A DNA stretch of 64,000 bases from UBA10906 sp049296695 (GTDB lineage Bacteria; Pseudomonadota; Gammaproteobacteria; Methylococcales; Methylomonadaceae), in NCBI GenBank assembly GCA_049296695.1, contig JBAQSX010000100.1:97254-161253 (forward strand). The letters are read 5' to 3'. Of the stretch, positions 41,757-52,700 are shown piece after piece (position 1 is the stretch's first letter; every line of letters begins with the position of its first letter). The notes beneath the pieces are model-generated. The model searched no databases, was not told where the DNA came from, and saw only the letters and a list, made by a program, of their open reading frames with translations. A program made the position numbers and the translations under genes.

Positions 41757-42905
41757 TTGAATCAGTTACCACCTCTAAGTTTATATATTCATATTCCTTG
41801 GTGCATTAAAAAATGCCCGTATTGCGATTTTAATTCGCGTGCTGTTAAAACCGATACTCTGCCTGAAATGAATTATGTTAAAGCCTTATTAGAGGATTTG
41901 CGTAATGATTGCCAGCGGTATACTATTACGAGACCTTTGCAAAGTATTTTCATTGGTGGCGGCACACCGAGTTTATTTTCACCTGAGGCTATTAATTTAT
42001 TATTACGCGGCATTGAACAACAATTAGTATTTGCTAAGGATATAGAAATTACTTTAGAAGCCAATCCTAGCACTTTTGAAAGCCATAAATTCGCTGAATT
42101 TAGAGCTTTGGGTATTAATCGTTTATCGATTGGTATTCAAAGTTTTAATGACGCATTATTAAAAAAACTAGGTCGGGTGCATTCAGCGCGTGAAGCCATT
42201 GAAGCCGCAGAAATTGCCCTAAAATCAGGGTTTACTAATTTTAATTTGGATTTAATGTTTGGTCTGCCTGATGAAATCGGTATTGAAACCAGTAAAGCCG
42301 ATGTATTAACAGCGGTTAATTTAAATCCTACCCATATTTCTTTATATCAATTAACCTTAGAACCCGATACTTATTTCTATAATCATCCGCCGCGTTTGCC
42401 TAGTGATGATATTATTTTTAATACTCAAGAGCATTGCCAAGTCATTTTAGCCGAGCATGATTATCATCATTATGAAATATCAGCTTATAGTAAGATTAAT
42501 AAACAATGTCGTCATAATCTCAATTATTGGCAATTTGGTGATTATTTAGGTATTGGTGCGGGGGCGCATGGCAAAATCAGTCAACACTTACCTGATATTA
42601 TTTATCGCAATTTTAAAACGAAAAGTCCTGAGCAATATTTAAATGCAGACCATAAACAAAGTGGCTTTGAATTGATTAATATTAAAGAATTGCCGCTAGA
42701 ATTTATGATGAATCAGTTGCGTTTAAAACAAGGTTTTAGTCTTGAAAACTATAGGGCAAGAACGGGGCTGAGTGTTGCGAGTTTAGAGCCTGCTTTAAGC
42801 GCGTGTTTAGAACAAAACTTGCTTGACTGCCAAAATAATCGCTATTATTGCTCACCAAAAGGCTGGAATTTTTTAGATAATATTTTAGAAAAATTCATTG
42901 TTTAA
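41757..42905 (+). CDS. hemW: Radical SAM heme chaperone HemW
   Basis: 382 residues with a TTG start, chosen because it gives the family N-terminus LPPLSLYIHIPWCIKKCPYCDFNS; no ATG is available before the conserved block and the ribosome site is weak. The 4Fe-4S motif is CIKKCPYC, with GGGTPSLF and RLSIGIQSFND downstream, and CRHNLNYWQFGDYLGIGAGAHG near residue 260. HemW, long annotated as an oxygen-independent coproporphyrinogen oxidase, hands heme to membrane proteins. pyrE follows after 28 bases, so the two are probably co-transcribed. Confidence 0.93.
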   Translation: MNQLPPLSLYIHIPWCIKKCPYCDFNSRAVKTDTLPEMNYVKALLEDLRNDCQRYTITRPLQSIFIGGGTPSLFSPEAINLLLRGIEQQLVFAKDIEITLEANPSTFESHKFAEFRALGINRLSIGIQSFNDALLKKLGRVHSAREAIEAAEIALKSGFTNFNLDLMFGLPDEIGIETSKADVLTAVNLNPTHISLYQLTLEPDTYFYNHPPRLPSDDIIFNTQEHCQVILAEHDYHHYEISAYSKINKQCRHNLNYWQFGDYLGIGAGAHGKISQHLPDIIYRNFKTKSPEQYLNADHKQSGFELINIKELPLEFMMNQLRLKQGFSLENYRARTGLSVASLEPALSACLEQNLLDCQNNRYYCSPKGWNFLDNILEKFIV

Positions 42906-42933
42906 ACCCTATTCAATAGTAAAACATAACTAT

Positions 42934-43575
42934 ATGATTGATTATCAAAAAGATTTTATTGAATACGCGCTATCGCTGGGCGTGTTGACATTTGGGCAGT
43001 TTCAACTTAAATCAGGACGTATCAGTCCTTATTTTTTTAACACAGGCTTGTTTAATACAGGCTCTTCACTGGGCAAATTGGGACAGTTTTACGCGCAAGC
43101 TTTGCATCATTCAACGGTAGATTTTGATATTCTCTATGGCCCTGCTTATAAAGGCATTCCATTAGTCAGTGCGACTTCAATTGCTTATGCGCAATTAACA
43201 GGCACAGATACACCATTTGCTTTTAATCGTAAAGAAGTCAAAGATCATGGTGAAGGTGGTTTATTGGTCGGCGCGCCCTTGCAAGGCAAGGTGATTATTG
43301 TTGATGATGTGATTTCAGCGGGGACTTCGGTCAATGAGTCAGTAGAAATTATTGAACAAGCGGGGGCAACAGCCGCTGGCGTATTAATTGCTTTGAACAG
43401 ACAAGAAAAAGGACAAGGTGAGATTTCAGCCATTCAAGAAGTTGAGCAACGCTATAACATGCCCGTCATTGCCATCATTAGCTTAGAAAACATCATTGAT
43501 TATTTAACAAACCATTCTAACGATTCATCACTATTAAGTCGGATTAAAGAGTATCAAGCCTGTTATGGCGCGTGA
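42934..43575 (+). CDS. pyrE: Orotate phosphoribosyltransferase
   Basis: 213 residues from the ATG at 42934; an upstream frame that overlaps the hemW end is rejected because MIDYQKDFIEYALSLGVLTFGQF is the normal N-terminus. The segments LKSGRISPYFFNTG, YGPAYKGIPL, FNRKEVKDHGEGG and the PRPP-binding IIVDDVISAGTSVNE are all present. It joins orotate to PRPP to give orotidine-5'-phosphate in pyrimidine synthesis. It is the second gene of the hemW-pyrE pair. Confidence 0.96.
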   Translation: MIDYQKDFIEYALSLGVLTFGQFQLKSGRISPYFFNTGLFNTGSSLGKLGQFYAQALHHSTVDFDILYGPAYKGIPLVSATSIAYAQLTGTDTPFAFNRKEVKDHGEGGLLVGAPLQGKVIIVDDVISAGTSVNESVEIIEQAGATAAGVLIALNRQEKGQGEISAIQEVEQRYNMPVIAIISLENIIDYLTNHSNDSSLLSRIKEYQACYGA

Positions 43576-43705
43576 CCTAAAATAAAGCAATCGTTTGTTA
43601 CACTTATCAAGATATAGACTACAATTAAGAATAGGTTTGAACGACTCTTTCAACACACTTTAAGAATTGTATTTTTAAAAATTGTATTAGCAAAAAAGGC
43701 TTGCC

Positions 43706-45652
43706 ATGAGGAATCTGGAATTTAAAAACAAAATGCACGAATATTCGCTATGGCGTGCAAAACTAATACAGGCAATAGAAATGTATCAGCAGTGGCGTGT
43801 ACGCTACAACATGAATGATACCCACAGTTCTGATACGATTATCAATATACTCAATAGCTTGCAAACAGATAGAGTGACTTTAGCGTTTGTGGCTGAGTTC
43901 TCGCGTGGTAAAACTGAATTAATTAACGCCTTATTTTTTGCCGAAACAGGGGTGCGTTTATTACCCTCTTCACCGGGGCGTACCACCATGTCGCCTACTG
44001 AATTGTTTCATGATGAAGAAGGTGGCAGTTATATTCGCTTACTCAATATTGAAACCCGCCTAGAAAATACTTCCTTAGCTGAATTCAAGCAATTACCCGA
44101 TCGTTGGACACATTTTGCCCTAGATTGCAATTCGCCCGCGCAAATGCAAGAAACCTTTAAACAATTAGTTGCCACTAAAGTTGTTGATAGGGAAATGGCG
44201 GATCGTTTAGGTTTGTGGAATGAACGCGAAGCCAAAGAACAAGGGCTTGCTAACCCTGATAAAGTTGAAATTCCTTGCTGGCGACACGCGCTTATTAGCT
44301 TTCCTCATCCCTTATTAAAAGAAGGTTTGTGTATTTTAGACACCCCCGGTCTGAATGCTTTAGGCACAGAACCTGAATTAACTTTAAGTATGTTGCCCAG
44401 CGCACAGGCTATCATCTTCGTACTCGCCGCCGATACAGGCGTGACTAAGAGTGATTTGGAAATGTGGCATAACCACGTTTGCATTTCTCGCGGTGGTAAA
44501 AAGCAAGGTTTAGCGGTGGTAATGAATAAAATTGATGCCATGTGGGATGATTTAGCAGGCATTAATAATTATGATGATTCCATTCAATCGCAAATTAAAA
44601 GCTCAGCGACTATTTTAAAAATCAACGAAAATGCGATTTTTCCAGTCTCGGCAAAACAAGCCTTACTTGCCAAAGTTAAAGCTGATGAAGTTTTATTAGA
44701 AAAAAGCCGTCTTGCCACTTTAGAAAATTATTTAGCTAACGATATATTAAAACAACGCCGTAATATCTTAATGAATGCGGTGGTGCGTGATATTGGTTTT
44801 TTAATTAATGAATCCTCTAATACTACGAATACCGCGTTACGACATGCGCAAGAACAATTAGAAGAATTTAGAAAAGTTGATTTTCAAAATCAAGATATGA
44901 TGGGTAAGCTCATGGCGGAAACCCGCGATAAGCAAAACCTGTATACTGCCAATATTGAAAACTTCCAAGCCAGTCGCCGCGTTTTTATTATTCAAGCGAC
45001 TATGTTAATTGATTCTTTTTCTAATGAAAAAATCGATCCTATTATTAACGATGCACGTCATGAAATTGCCAAAACCATGACCACGCACGGTATGAAACAA
45101 AGTATTCGTAAATTATTTGATGATTTGCGTGACTTATTACAAGAATCAATTGATATTACTAATGAAACCCGCCGTTTAGTTAAAGCGATTCATAAAAAAT
45201 TCAAAGACGAATATGGTTTTAAAGAAATAGAACCTGAATTATTTTCAATTACCCGTTATCAAGAAGAATTAGAAAAAGTCTTTGAAGAAGGTGAGGCTTT
45301 TAGATTAAGCACTCGCACTACCATGACAGAACAAAGTTTAGTTATTAAGCATTTATATAGTACCTTAGTGACTAAGGCTGTGGATATTTTGCGTCAAGCC
45401 CATCATGACGCGACTATGTGGAGTAATAGTGTGTTAACACCGTTAATGAATCAAATTAAAGACCACAAAAAGCAAATTGAAAGCCGCTTGCAAATGCTCA
45501 GAAAAATTAATGAAGCTAAAGGCACAGTAACTGATAATATTTCAATGTTACAAGCTGAAGTTGAGCCATTAAAACGGCAACGTGATGAATTAGCCATGAT
45601 GATTCGGGCTATGCACTTAGAGGCTTATATTTCCTCAGAAGCTAAACAATAA
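43706..45652 (+). CDS. Dynamin-like GTPase
   Basis: 648 residues. The G domain has the P-loop region LAFVAEFSRGKTELINALFF (Lys69, Thr70), a switch TTMSPTELF, the G3 motif LDTPGLNALG (about 211) and the G4 motif VMNKIDAMWDD (about 272). The usual first Gly of the P-loop (GEFSRGKS in relatives) is Ala here. The C-terminal half is helical: EESSN...LRHAQEQLEEFRKV, a middle domain, and a final coiled coil (KDHKKQIESRLQMLRKINE, LQAEVEPLKRQRDELAMMIRA). Bacterial dynamins act in membrane remodelling; the partner membrane is unknown. The gene ends at a strong terminator. Confidence 0.85.
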   Translation: MRNLEFKNKMHEYSLWRAKLIQAIEMYQQWRVRYNMNDTHSSDTIINILNSLQTDRVTLAFVAEFSRGKTELINALFFAETGVRLLPSSPGRTTMSPTELFHDEEGGSYIRLLNIETRLENTSLAEFKQLPDRWTHFALDCNSPAQMQETFKQLVATKVVDREMADRLGLWNEREAKEQGLANPDKVEIPCWRHALISFPHPLLKEGLCILDTPGLNALGTEPELTLSMLPSAQAIIFVLAADTGVTKSDLEMWHNHVCISRGGKKQGLAVVMNKIDAMWDDLAGINNYDDSIQSQIKSSATILKINENAIFPVSAKQALLAKVKADEVLLEKSRLATLENYLANDILKQRRNILMNAVVRDIGFLINESSNTTNTALRHAQEQLEEFRKVDFQNQDMMGKLMAETRDKQNLYTANIENFQASRRVFIIQATMLIDSFSNEKIDPIINDARHEIAKTMTTHGMKQSIRKLFDDLRDLLQESIDITNETRRLVKAIHKKFKDEYGFKEIEPELFSITRYQEELEKVFEEGEAFRLSTRTTMTEQSLVIKHLYSTLVTKAVDILRQAHHDATMWSNSVLTPLMNQIKDHKKQIESRLQMLRKINEAKGTVTDNISMLQAEVEPLKRQRDELAMMIRAMHLEAYISSEAKQ

Positions 45653-45653
45653 T

Positions 45654-45692
45654 AAAACAATAAAGGCGACTTAAAGTCGCCTTTATTGTTTT
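45654..45692 (+). terminator. Intrinsic terminator after the dynamin-like gene
   Basis: An 18-bp perfect stem AAAACAATAAAGGCGACT/AGTCGCCTTTATTGTTTT with a TAA loop. Confidence 0.85.
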
Positions 45693-45774
45693 AGATTAAT
45701 TGAAATAATTATCACTATTTATAGATTTTTAAAATCATTTAATTACTATCTAAAATTGCGTAGAGTTTATTAAT

Positions 45775-45840
45775 GTAGGGGCAAATCATATTTGCCTTTA
45801 ATAATAAATTGTACAAAGGTGAATATGATTCACCCCTATC
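45775..45840. repeat. GTAGGGGCAAA-family inverted repeat
   Basis: GTAGGGGCAAATCATATTTGCC and GGTGAATATGATTCACCCCTATC form imperfect inverted arms. It lies in the 774-base gap 45653-46426, which otherwise holds a degenerate AATTCTGA inverted repeat (about 45910-45955) and AT-rich sequence with no gene seen. This gap presumably carries the promoter of the first RTX gene. Confidence 0.75.
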
Positions 45841-46426
45841 ATTCTAATATTTTTAGTCACTCATCGTTGTGAAAACCCTATAGCTTGTTTTAATTACGCT
45901 ATTGTCTAAATCAGAATTTCAAGATTCACATCCTATAACCATAGAAAATTCTGAGTCAGCCGCAAGCTAGATAATTACAAAAAAGCACTCTTCACTGCAC
46001 AGGCTAAACCCCGCATTGCTCTCAAAAACTGACAAATTTTGTCATGCACTGACACAAATATTCGTCTTTTCGATAGTTTTTAACTATTTTTTATGCAATA
46101 AAAGCATAAAAAAAACCATCTAGTCATCTAAAAAATAAGAAAAATAGCATCTAAAAAGGCAATACTGTGTCTGTAAAACTTGCTTTAATTTTTTCCAAAA
46201 AAATGGCTTGAAAAGTGCTGTATCTGGGCAATCATAGCGATAGCATGATTGCAGTGAATGTACATTTTTGTTGAACCAACACTTCTTGCTTAGGTCTTGT
46301 GTGTAGAAAAAGCGAAGAACATAATGTTTTATCTGTAATTGCGCTATATTGAAAATTGATTTTAATGCAACACAACCAACCCTTCGCTATTACGGCGAAA
46401 TTTAATTTAATAAGAGGAATTTATTT

Positions 46427-49400
46427 ATGGCTACGAGTCTTAGTAATATTGGCGGCAAACCAGCTGCTGCTAGCACTTTAACAAATGGAAGTAATGGTTA
46501 TTTTGGTGCCGCTACAACAGACGATTACATCTTAGGTACGTCTGATAACGACACGCTTTCAGGTGGTGCGGCAGTTGTTGCTTATACAGCTGATGGTATT
46601 GATGTTTTGGAAGGTGGTGATGGTGATGATGTGTATGTCATTAATGACACTACTGATTCTATTATTGAAAATGCGGGCGAAGGCACAGATACTGTTTATA
46701 GTAGTGTCGACTATGCCTTGGCGGCTAATGTAGAAAATCTTGCAGGTGCGGGTTCAGGTGCATTGACATTGATAGGCAACGCGCAAGGCAATATTTTAGA
46801 TGGTACGCTGGCATCAACTAACGCGGATACGTTAGTAGGTCTTGCAGGTGATGATATTTATTTTCCAGGCGCACGCGACACCGTGGATGAAACAGTGTTA
46901 GCCAATGATACCGTTGATGCGGGTGGTATTGATACTATTGTTGCACCTGGTACAAATTTTTCAATCAACATTTCTACAATAACTGTAACAGATAGTGCTT
47001 CAGTGGTTGGTGTTGTCGGTGGGACGTTTATTGAAAACGCGATATTAACAGGTGCTAATACAAGTACGGCAGGCATTACAGGAAACGCGCTAAGCAATCG
47101 TTTATTTGGTAACGTAGGCACTAACAGTATTAGTGGTGGCGCAGGTAATGATTTTTTAGACGGTGGTAATGATATCTTAGGCGATACACTAGCAGGTGGT
47201 GCAGGGGATGATACTTATATAGTCAGGGCATCTGCCGCTGATAAGGTGGATGATTTTGTCATGTCAACTGCAGCTACTCCTGTAGCTATTAATGCAGGTA
47301 TCGATACTGTAAAAACCTATGCCACCTATACACTACCCACTTTTATTGAAAACCTAGTATTAATGAGTGCTGGCGCATTAAATGGTACGGGTAACACATT
47401 AGCTAACAAGATTACAGGTAATGGTGACAGCAATGTACTGACAGGTGGCGCGGGTTCAGATACTTTAAACGGTGGTAGTGGTGCAGACAGTTTGGTAGGT
47501 GGCGCAGATAATGATACCTATATTGTGGATAATAGCACTTCTGCAATTGGCGCATTAACGGGTGATCAAGTTGCAGAAAAAACCAATGAAGGAACTGATC
47601 AAGTACAAAGCTCAGTTAGTTTTACTTTAGGTGCGAACCTAGAAAATTTAATTCTTACTGGCTCAGGAACTATTACAGGCACGGGCAACACTTCAAACAA
47701 CGGCATTACGGGTAATGGTAGTGATAACACTATTACGGGTAATGCTGGTAATGATAATCTTTTGGGTGGCGCGGGTAATGACAAGCTTTTAGGTAATGCA
47801 GGTACTGATACTTTAGATGGCGGTCTTGGTGACGACACTATGACAGGCGGTGCTGACAATGACATCTATTTTGTTAACTCAGAAAATGACAGCGTTATTG
47901 AAGCCGCAAACGAAGGTACAGCAGACATAGTTAATAGCTCTGTAAGTTTTACTTTTGGTGCTGACGCGGTGGGTGTTGAGAAATTAACGCTGACAGGTAG
48001 TGTCCCAATTAGCGGAACAGGTAACGCCTTAGCTAATTTGATAACAGGAAATGCTGCAAATAATACCCTAACAGGCGATGTAGGTAACGATACCTTAATT
48101 GGAGGTGGGGGTGCTGACTCATTAGTGGGTGATGCAGGTATTGATAGACTTGATGGTGGTCTTGGTGATGACACATTAGGAGGCGGTGCTGGCAAAGATA
48201 CTTATGTAGTAAATAGTCTTGTTGACAAAATTGTTGAATACAAAGATGCTACAAGTGCAACATTTGCTGGGGCAGACGCTGTAGCGGATGCTGATGCTAA
48301 TGACCAAGGCGTGGATGTTATTGAAAGTAGTATCAGTTACACCTTATCTGATACAGGCGCACTTAATAATGTGATATTAACACATGCTATTGAGAATTTG
48401 ACTTTAACAGGAGCGGCTGTTACAGGTGAAGGTAATGCCTTGAAAAATATTATTCTTGGTACAACAGGCGCGAACGTATTACACGGATTAGATGGTAACG
48501 ATACTATAGATGGTGGTGCAGGCGCAGATAACATGTATGGCGGTGCAGGTAACGATCGCTACATTGTGGACAACACGAGTGATTCAATCTCTGAAACCAC
48601 AACAAGCGCGCCTCTGTCAGGTGTTTCTAGCACAGCAGGTGGCACCGACACAGTACAACTAAGCGTAACACGTAACTTTTCTGCGCTTAGTGGCGGTAAC
48701 GAAGAGCTCGAAACCTTTATTATTAGTGGTTCAGCTCCAACGGCTGTCACGGGTACTTCTGTTGCCAATACTATTACAGGTAATAGTGCGGCAAACACTC
48801 TAAACGGTGATGCAGGTAACGATATTCTTAATGGCGGCGGTGGTAATGATAACTTATTAGGTGGCAGTGGTGCTGATACATTAAATGAAAGTAGTAATGT
48901 GACTGTAGTCTATGTTACGGCGGGTGTAGCAGGTTCTAACACCACAATTGTGCCTAGCGGTAACGATACCTTAAAGGGTGAAGGTGGCAGTGATATTATT
49001 AACGCAGGTGAAGGTAATGACTTTGTTGTAGGCGGCGCAGCGGCGGATACAGTCACCGTTGGTAATGGTAACGATATTATTAGCTTTGCAGCAGGCGTTA
49101 CTGATACCGTTGCCACTGCGACGTCCGTTGCAGGCGTTGATTTATATTCAGACCTAAACTTCAACAGTTCAGCGGCTGATAAAATTGATTTATCTGTGAC
49201 CGTTGCTTCTTTAGGTAATGGCGTATCGGGTAGTGTTACGGAGGCTACATTTATTGCTGATATGAATTTACTATTAAATGTAGGCGGTGGTAACGGTTTT
49301 GCTACAGATGAGCCAGGAGGGATTACTGCCGCTTTAGTTACTGTTTCAGGGGGGGATTTAAATAACAAAAGCTATATTGCGGTTGACTTAGATGCTAGTG

Positions 49401-49480
49401 ATACTTTTACCGCGACTGACTTTGTAATTGAAGTAACAGGTTCAAGTACCACAGGCTTAGCATTGGCAAGCTTTATGTAA
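46427..49480 (+). CDS. RTX/hemolysin-type repeat protein 1
   Basis: 1017 residues, no Sec signal, acidic and almost Lys/Arg-free. Many RTX nonapeptides (GGAGNDxLxGG and variants such as GGDGDDVYV, GNDTLNGG) alternate with a second repeat type, DxVxExxNEGTDxVxSSVSYTLxxNxENLxLTGSxxxxGTGNxxxNxxxGN, the pattern of large bacterial surface proteins. Residues about 884-1017 are a Tail module (VAGVDLYSDLNFN, DKIDLSVTV, MNLLLN, SYIAVDLDASDTFTATDFVIEVTGS). RTX repeats bind Ca2+ and such proteins usually leave by type I secretion, but no transporter genes are in the window. The ATG follows AGAGGAA. Confidence 0.88.
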   Translation: MATSLSNIGGKPAAASTLTNGSNGYFGAATTDDYILGTSDNDTLSGGAAVVAYTADGIDVLEGGDGDDVYVINDTTDSIIENAGEGTDTVYSSVDYALAANVENLAGAGSGALTLIGNAQGNILDGTLASTNADTLVGLAGDDIYFPGARDTVDETVLANDTVDAGGIDTIVAPGTNFSINISTITVTDSASVVGVVGGTFIENAILTGANTSTAGITGNALSNRLFGNVGTNSISGGAGNDFLDGGNDILGDTLAGGAGDDTYIVRASAADKVDDFVMSTAATPVAINAGIDTVKTYATYTLPTFIENLVLMSAGALNGTGNTLANKITGNGDSNVLTGGAGSDTLNGGSGADSLVGGADNDTYIVDNSTSAIGALTGDQVAEKTNEGTDQVQSSVSFTLGANLENLILTGSGTITGTGNTSNNGITGNGSDNTITGNAGNDNLLGGAGNDKLLGNAGTDTLDGGLGDDTMTGGADNDIYFVNSENDSVIEAANEGTADIVNSSVSFTFGADAVGVEKLTLTGSVPISGTGNALANLITGNAANNTLTGDVGNDTLIGGGGADSLVGDAGIDRLDGGLGDDTLGGGAGKDTYVVNSLVDKIVEYKDATSATFAGADAVADADANDQGVDVIESSISYTLSDTGALNNVILTHAIENLTLTGAAVTGEGNALKNIILGTTGANVLHGLDGNDTIDGGAGADNMYGGAGNDRYIVDNTSDSISETTTSAPLSGVSSTAGGTDTVQLSVTRNFSALSGGNEELETFIISGSAPTAVTGTSVANTITGNSAANTLNGDAGNDILNGGGGNDNLLGGSGADTLNESSNVTVVYVTAGVAGSNTTIVPSGNDTLKGEGGSDIINAGEGNDFVVGGAAADTVTVGNGNDIISFAAGVTDTVATATSVAGVDLYSDLNFNSSAADKIDLSVTVASLGNGVSGSVTEATFIADMNLLLNVGGGNGFATDEPGGITAALVTVSGGDLNNKSYIAVDLDASDTFTATDFVIEVTGSSTTGLALASFM

Positions 49481-49508
49481 TCTTTAACTATAAGCTATTT
49501 TTTATATC

Positions 49509-49548
49509 AAACCGCCGTATTTCTTCACAGAAATACGGCGGTTTTTTA
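49509..49548 (+). terminator. Intrinsic terminator after RTX gene 1
   Basis: Stem AACCGCCGTATTTC/GAAATACGGCGGTT with a 6-base loop and a T-run. The rest of the 263-base gap before the next gene has no gene. Confidence 0.9.
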
Positions 49549-49743
49549 TTGTCTGTTACATTGAATTTTATCCTATTGTTTGGCTCTGTTTGCTAACGCG
49601 CCAATATGTTAGACTTGGATTTTAATCAGCAGTATTCTGTTGCCATAGTGTTTTTAAGTTACATTAAAGAAAACTTAATTATCATAAAATTAAACGAACT
49701 GTCCCGCCCCACAACGGTAAGCATTTAACCCGAGGATTTTATT

Positions 49744-52700
49744 ATGACGATTGCAACCAAACCCACCACGGCAACCGTATTTGGCACGGTAAGCTCAAGT
49801 GATTATTTATTAGGCACAGCCAACAATGACATTATCACAGGCGGTGGTTCTGCTACCATCGCTTACATTACCAATAGTGTCGGAGCAGATACCATGGAAG
49901 GTAGTGCGGGAAACGACAGTTATATTGTTGATAATCAAGGTGATATGGTCATCGAAAACCCTTATCAGGGTATCGATACGATTTATACAACAGTGTCATA
50001 CACCTTGCCCAATGAAGTCGAAAATATTCAAGCGGTACAACCCGCAAGTTCATCAGGAATTGCTATTACAGGTAATAGCAAAGACAACATCCTCGATAGT
50101 GGCTCACAAAATAATATCAGCGATACCCTAAGAGGGTTCGCTGGCAATGATACTTATATTGTTGATTCTAATGATCAAGTGATTGAAGGCAACATCGTCA
50201 CTAATACCACAACCACCACGACTGACTACACCGATTCTGGCGGTGTTGATACCATTATTTCGGCTTCAACAGTCAATATCTCACCCTTAATTACTGCCAA
50301 CTCTCAACAATCCAATACCCCAACAGGTACAACTCAAGACAAAATTTTGGGTGCGGCTTATATTGAAAATGTATTACTGACAGGTACAGCTACTGCCAAT
50401 ATTTTAGGTAACGCCAAAGACAACAGTTTGGCGGGTAATGATGCTGTGAATAGTATTGTCGCTAGCGCGGGTAACGATACTTTAGATGGTGGTATAGAAA
50501 GCACAGCTAAAACCGATACTTTAGTTGGTGGTTCGGGTAATGATATGTATATCATTAGAAATACCAGTGATGTAGTCAATGAAACCATATCGGGCAGTTC
50601 AGGCACTGATGTAATCATATCAACAGCAAGTTATACCTTACCGTTAAATGTAGAAAATTTAAATTTAATCAGTACCGCCACAATTAACGGCACAGGCAAT
50701 ATTTTAAATAACGTCATAAACGGCAATGACGCAATCAATAGCCTAATAGGCGGCGATGGTTACGATACGCTAAATGGCGCGGCGGGTAATGACACCATAG
50801 ACGGCGGTACAGGCAATGACCTTATCTTTGCTGGTACGGGTAAAGATAAAGTCACCACAGGCACAGGCACTGACACCATTAAGTTCACAGCTGGCATAGC
50901 TGATACTTTTGCTACGGCAAACTCAATTGCCTCAGTTGATTGGTACAACGATTTAACTTTAAACGCAACCTTAGGTGATCGCATCGATATAACCGTACCT
51001 GTTGCCAATATCGGTCTTGCCGTATCGGGTAATGTCAGTGAAGCCTCATTTATTAGCAATATGAACAGCTTGCTCACTAGCTCAGGTAAAGGCTTTGTAC
51101 AGTTTGCAGGGAGTATTGATGCGGTAATAGTCAATGCCAATTTTACCCCCACCACAGGAACGACATCGGCTAAGAGTTTTCTAGCCATTGATTTGAATGC
51201 CAGTGGTACTTTTGATGCCAACGATTTTGTGATTGATATTACAGGTTCAACTATTACTTCTTTAACGCCTTCAGTCTTTGTGACTAGCGCACTCTTTCTT
51301 AATGGCACAACAGGGATTGATATTTTATATGGCAGGGCAGGTAATGACACTATTACAGGCGGTTTAGGTGCTGATGTTATTAGCACAGGAGGTGGTAATA
51401 ACATCATTAAATTCGCTTCGGGAAATGTTGACAGTTACGCATTTGCCAATTCTATTATCGGAGTCGATAAATATACCGATTTAAATTTAAACGATAATAA
51501 CGGTGATGGTATTGGTTTAACCGTTACGGTTGCAAAAGTGGGCAACGCCGTGACAGGTTCTATTAATGAGCGTACTTTTGTTGCAGACATGAACAGCTTA
51601 TTAACCACAGCGGGTAAAGGTTTTGTCCAAACGGGTGGCGGAATTGATGCGGCGATTGTCACTGCTAATGCGGGTTCATTATCAGGCAGAAGTTTTCTGG
51701 CAGTTGACTTAGATAGTACAGGTAGTTTTACCATAGCCGATTTTGTGATTGAAATTACAGGTTCGACACTAACCTCATTGACCACAAACACGTTTGGAAC
51801 GAGTTCACGTTCTCTCAAAGGCACTACAGGGATGGATACTTTGTATGGCGGTGTTATCAGTGACAATTTGTCAGGTGATGCGGGTAATGACAGCTTAATG
51901 GGCGGAGCGGGAAATGATATTCTTATTGGCGGGACTAGCTCTTTAGTGACAGGAACGGGCAACGACACCCTTAATGGTGGCGCGGGTGATGACAATTTAG
52001 TCGGTAACGATGGCAATGACAGTCTTATCGGCGACCTTGGTAATGATAGTCTTTTAGGTGGTGTGGGTGACGATACTTTAACAGCTAATGACGGTAATGA
52101 TAATGTCACAGGTGATGTCGGCAACGATAGTATTATCGGCGGTAATGGCAATGATACGCTCACAGGTGGAACAACTACTGTACTAACAGGAACAGGTAAT
52201 GACACCATTGACGGCGGTGCAGGTGATGACAGCATTACAGCCAATGATGGCAATGACAGCATCATCGGTGGCGCGGGTAACGATACGCTGATAGGCGGTT
52301 CTAGCACGGTGCTAACAGGAACAGGTAATGACACCATTGACGGCAGTACAGGTGATGACAGCATTACAGCCAATGATGGCAATGACAGCATCATCGGTGG
52401 CGTGGGTAACGATACCATTGTAGCGGGCGTAGGACGCGATAGCGTGACAGTGGGTGACGGTAATGACGTAATCCGTTTTGCTTCAGGTGTTACCGATAGT
52501 TACGCTTTAAGTAATTCAATTGCCAATATTGACCTCTATTCTGACTTAACCTTAAATACCAATAGTTCCGATAAAATCGATTTAACAGTAACTGTTGTTA
52601 AAGTGGGTACTGCCGTTTCAGGGACTTTAAATCAAGCCAGCTTTGTTACTAATATGAACACCTTATTAACCACTAGCGTTAAAGGATTTGTTGAATATAC

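Noticed and set aside
42898..42933. pyrE starting inside the hemW 3' end
   Set aside because: The extra 12 residues do not fit the family; the ATG at 42934 gives the normal N-terminus.
51435..52418. A 327-residue minus-strand open frame, and similar long ones opposite the RTX and TpsA genes
   Set aside because: They are mirror images of GGxGNDTL repeats (giving SLPAPP-like strings) and have no ribosome sites; the plus-strand genes explain them.
51840..52440. Regularly spaced direct repeats that look array-like
   Set aside because: The repeats code in frame for RTX nonapeptides and have no constant spacer length; not a CRISPR array.
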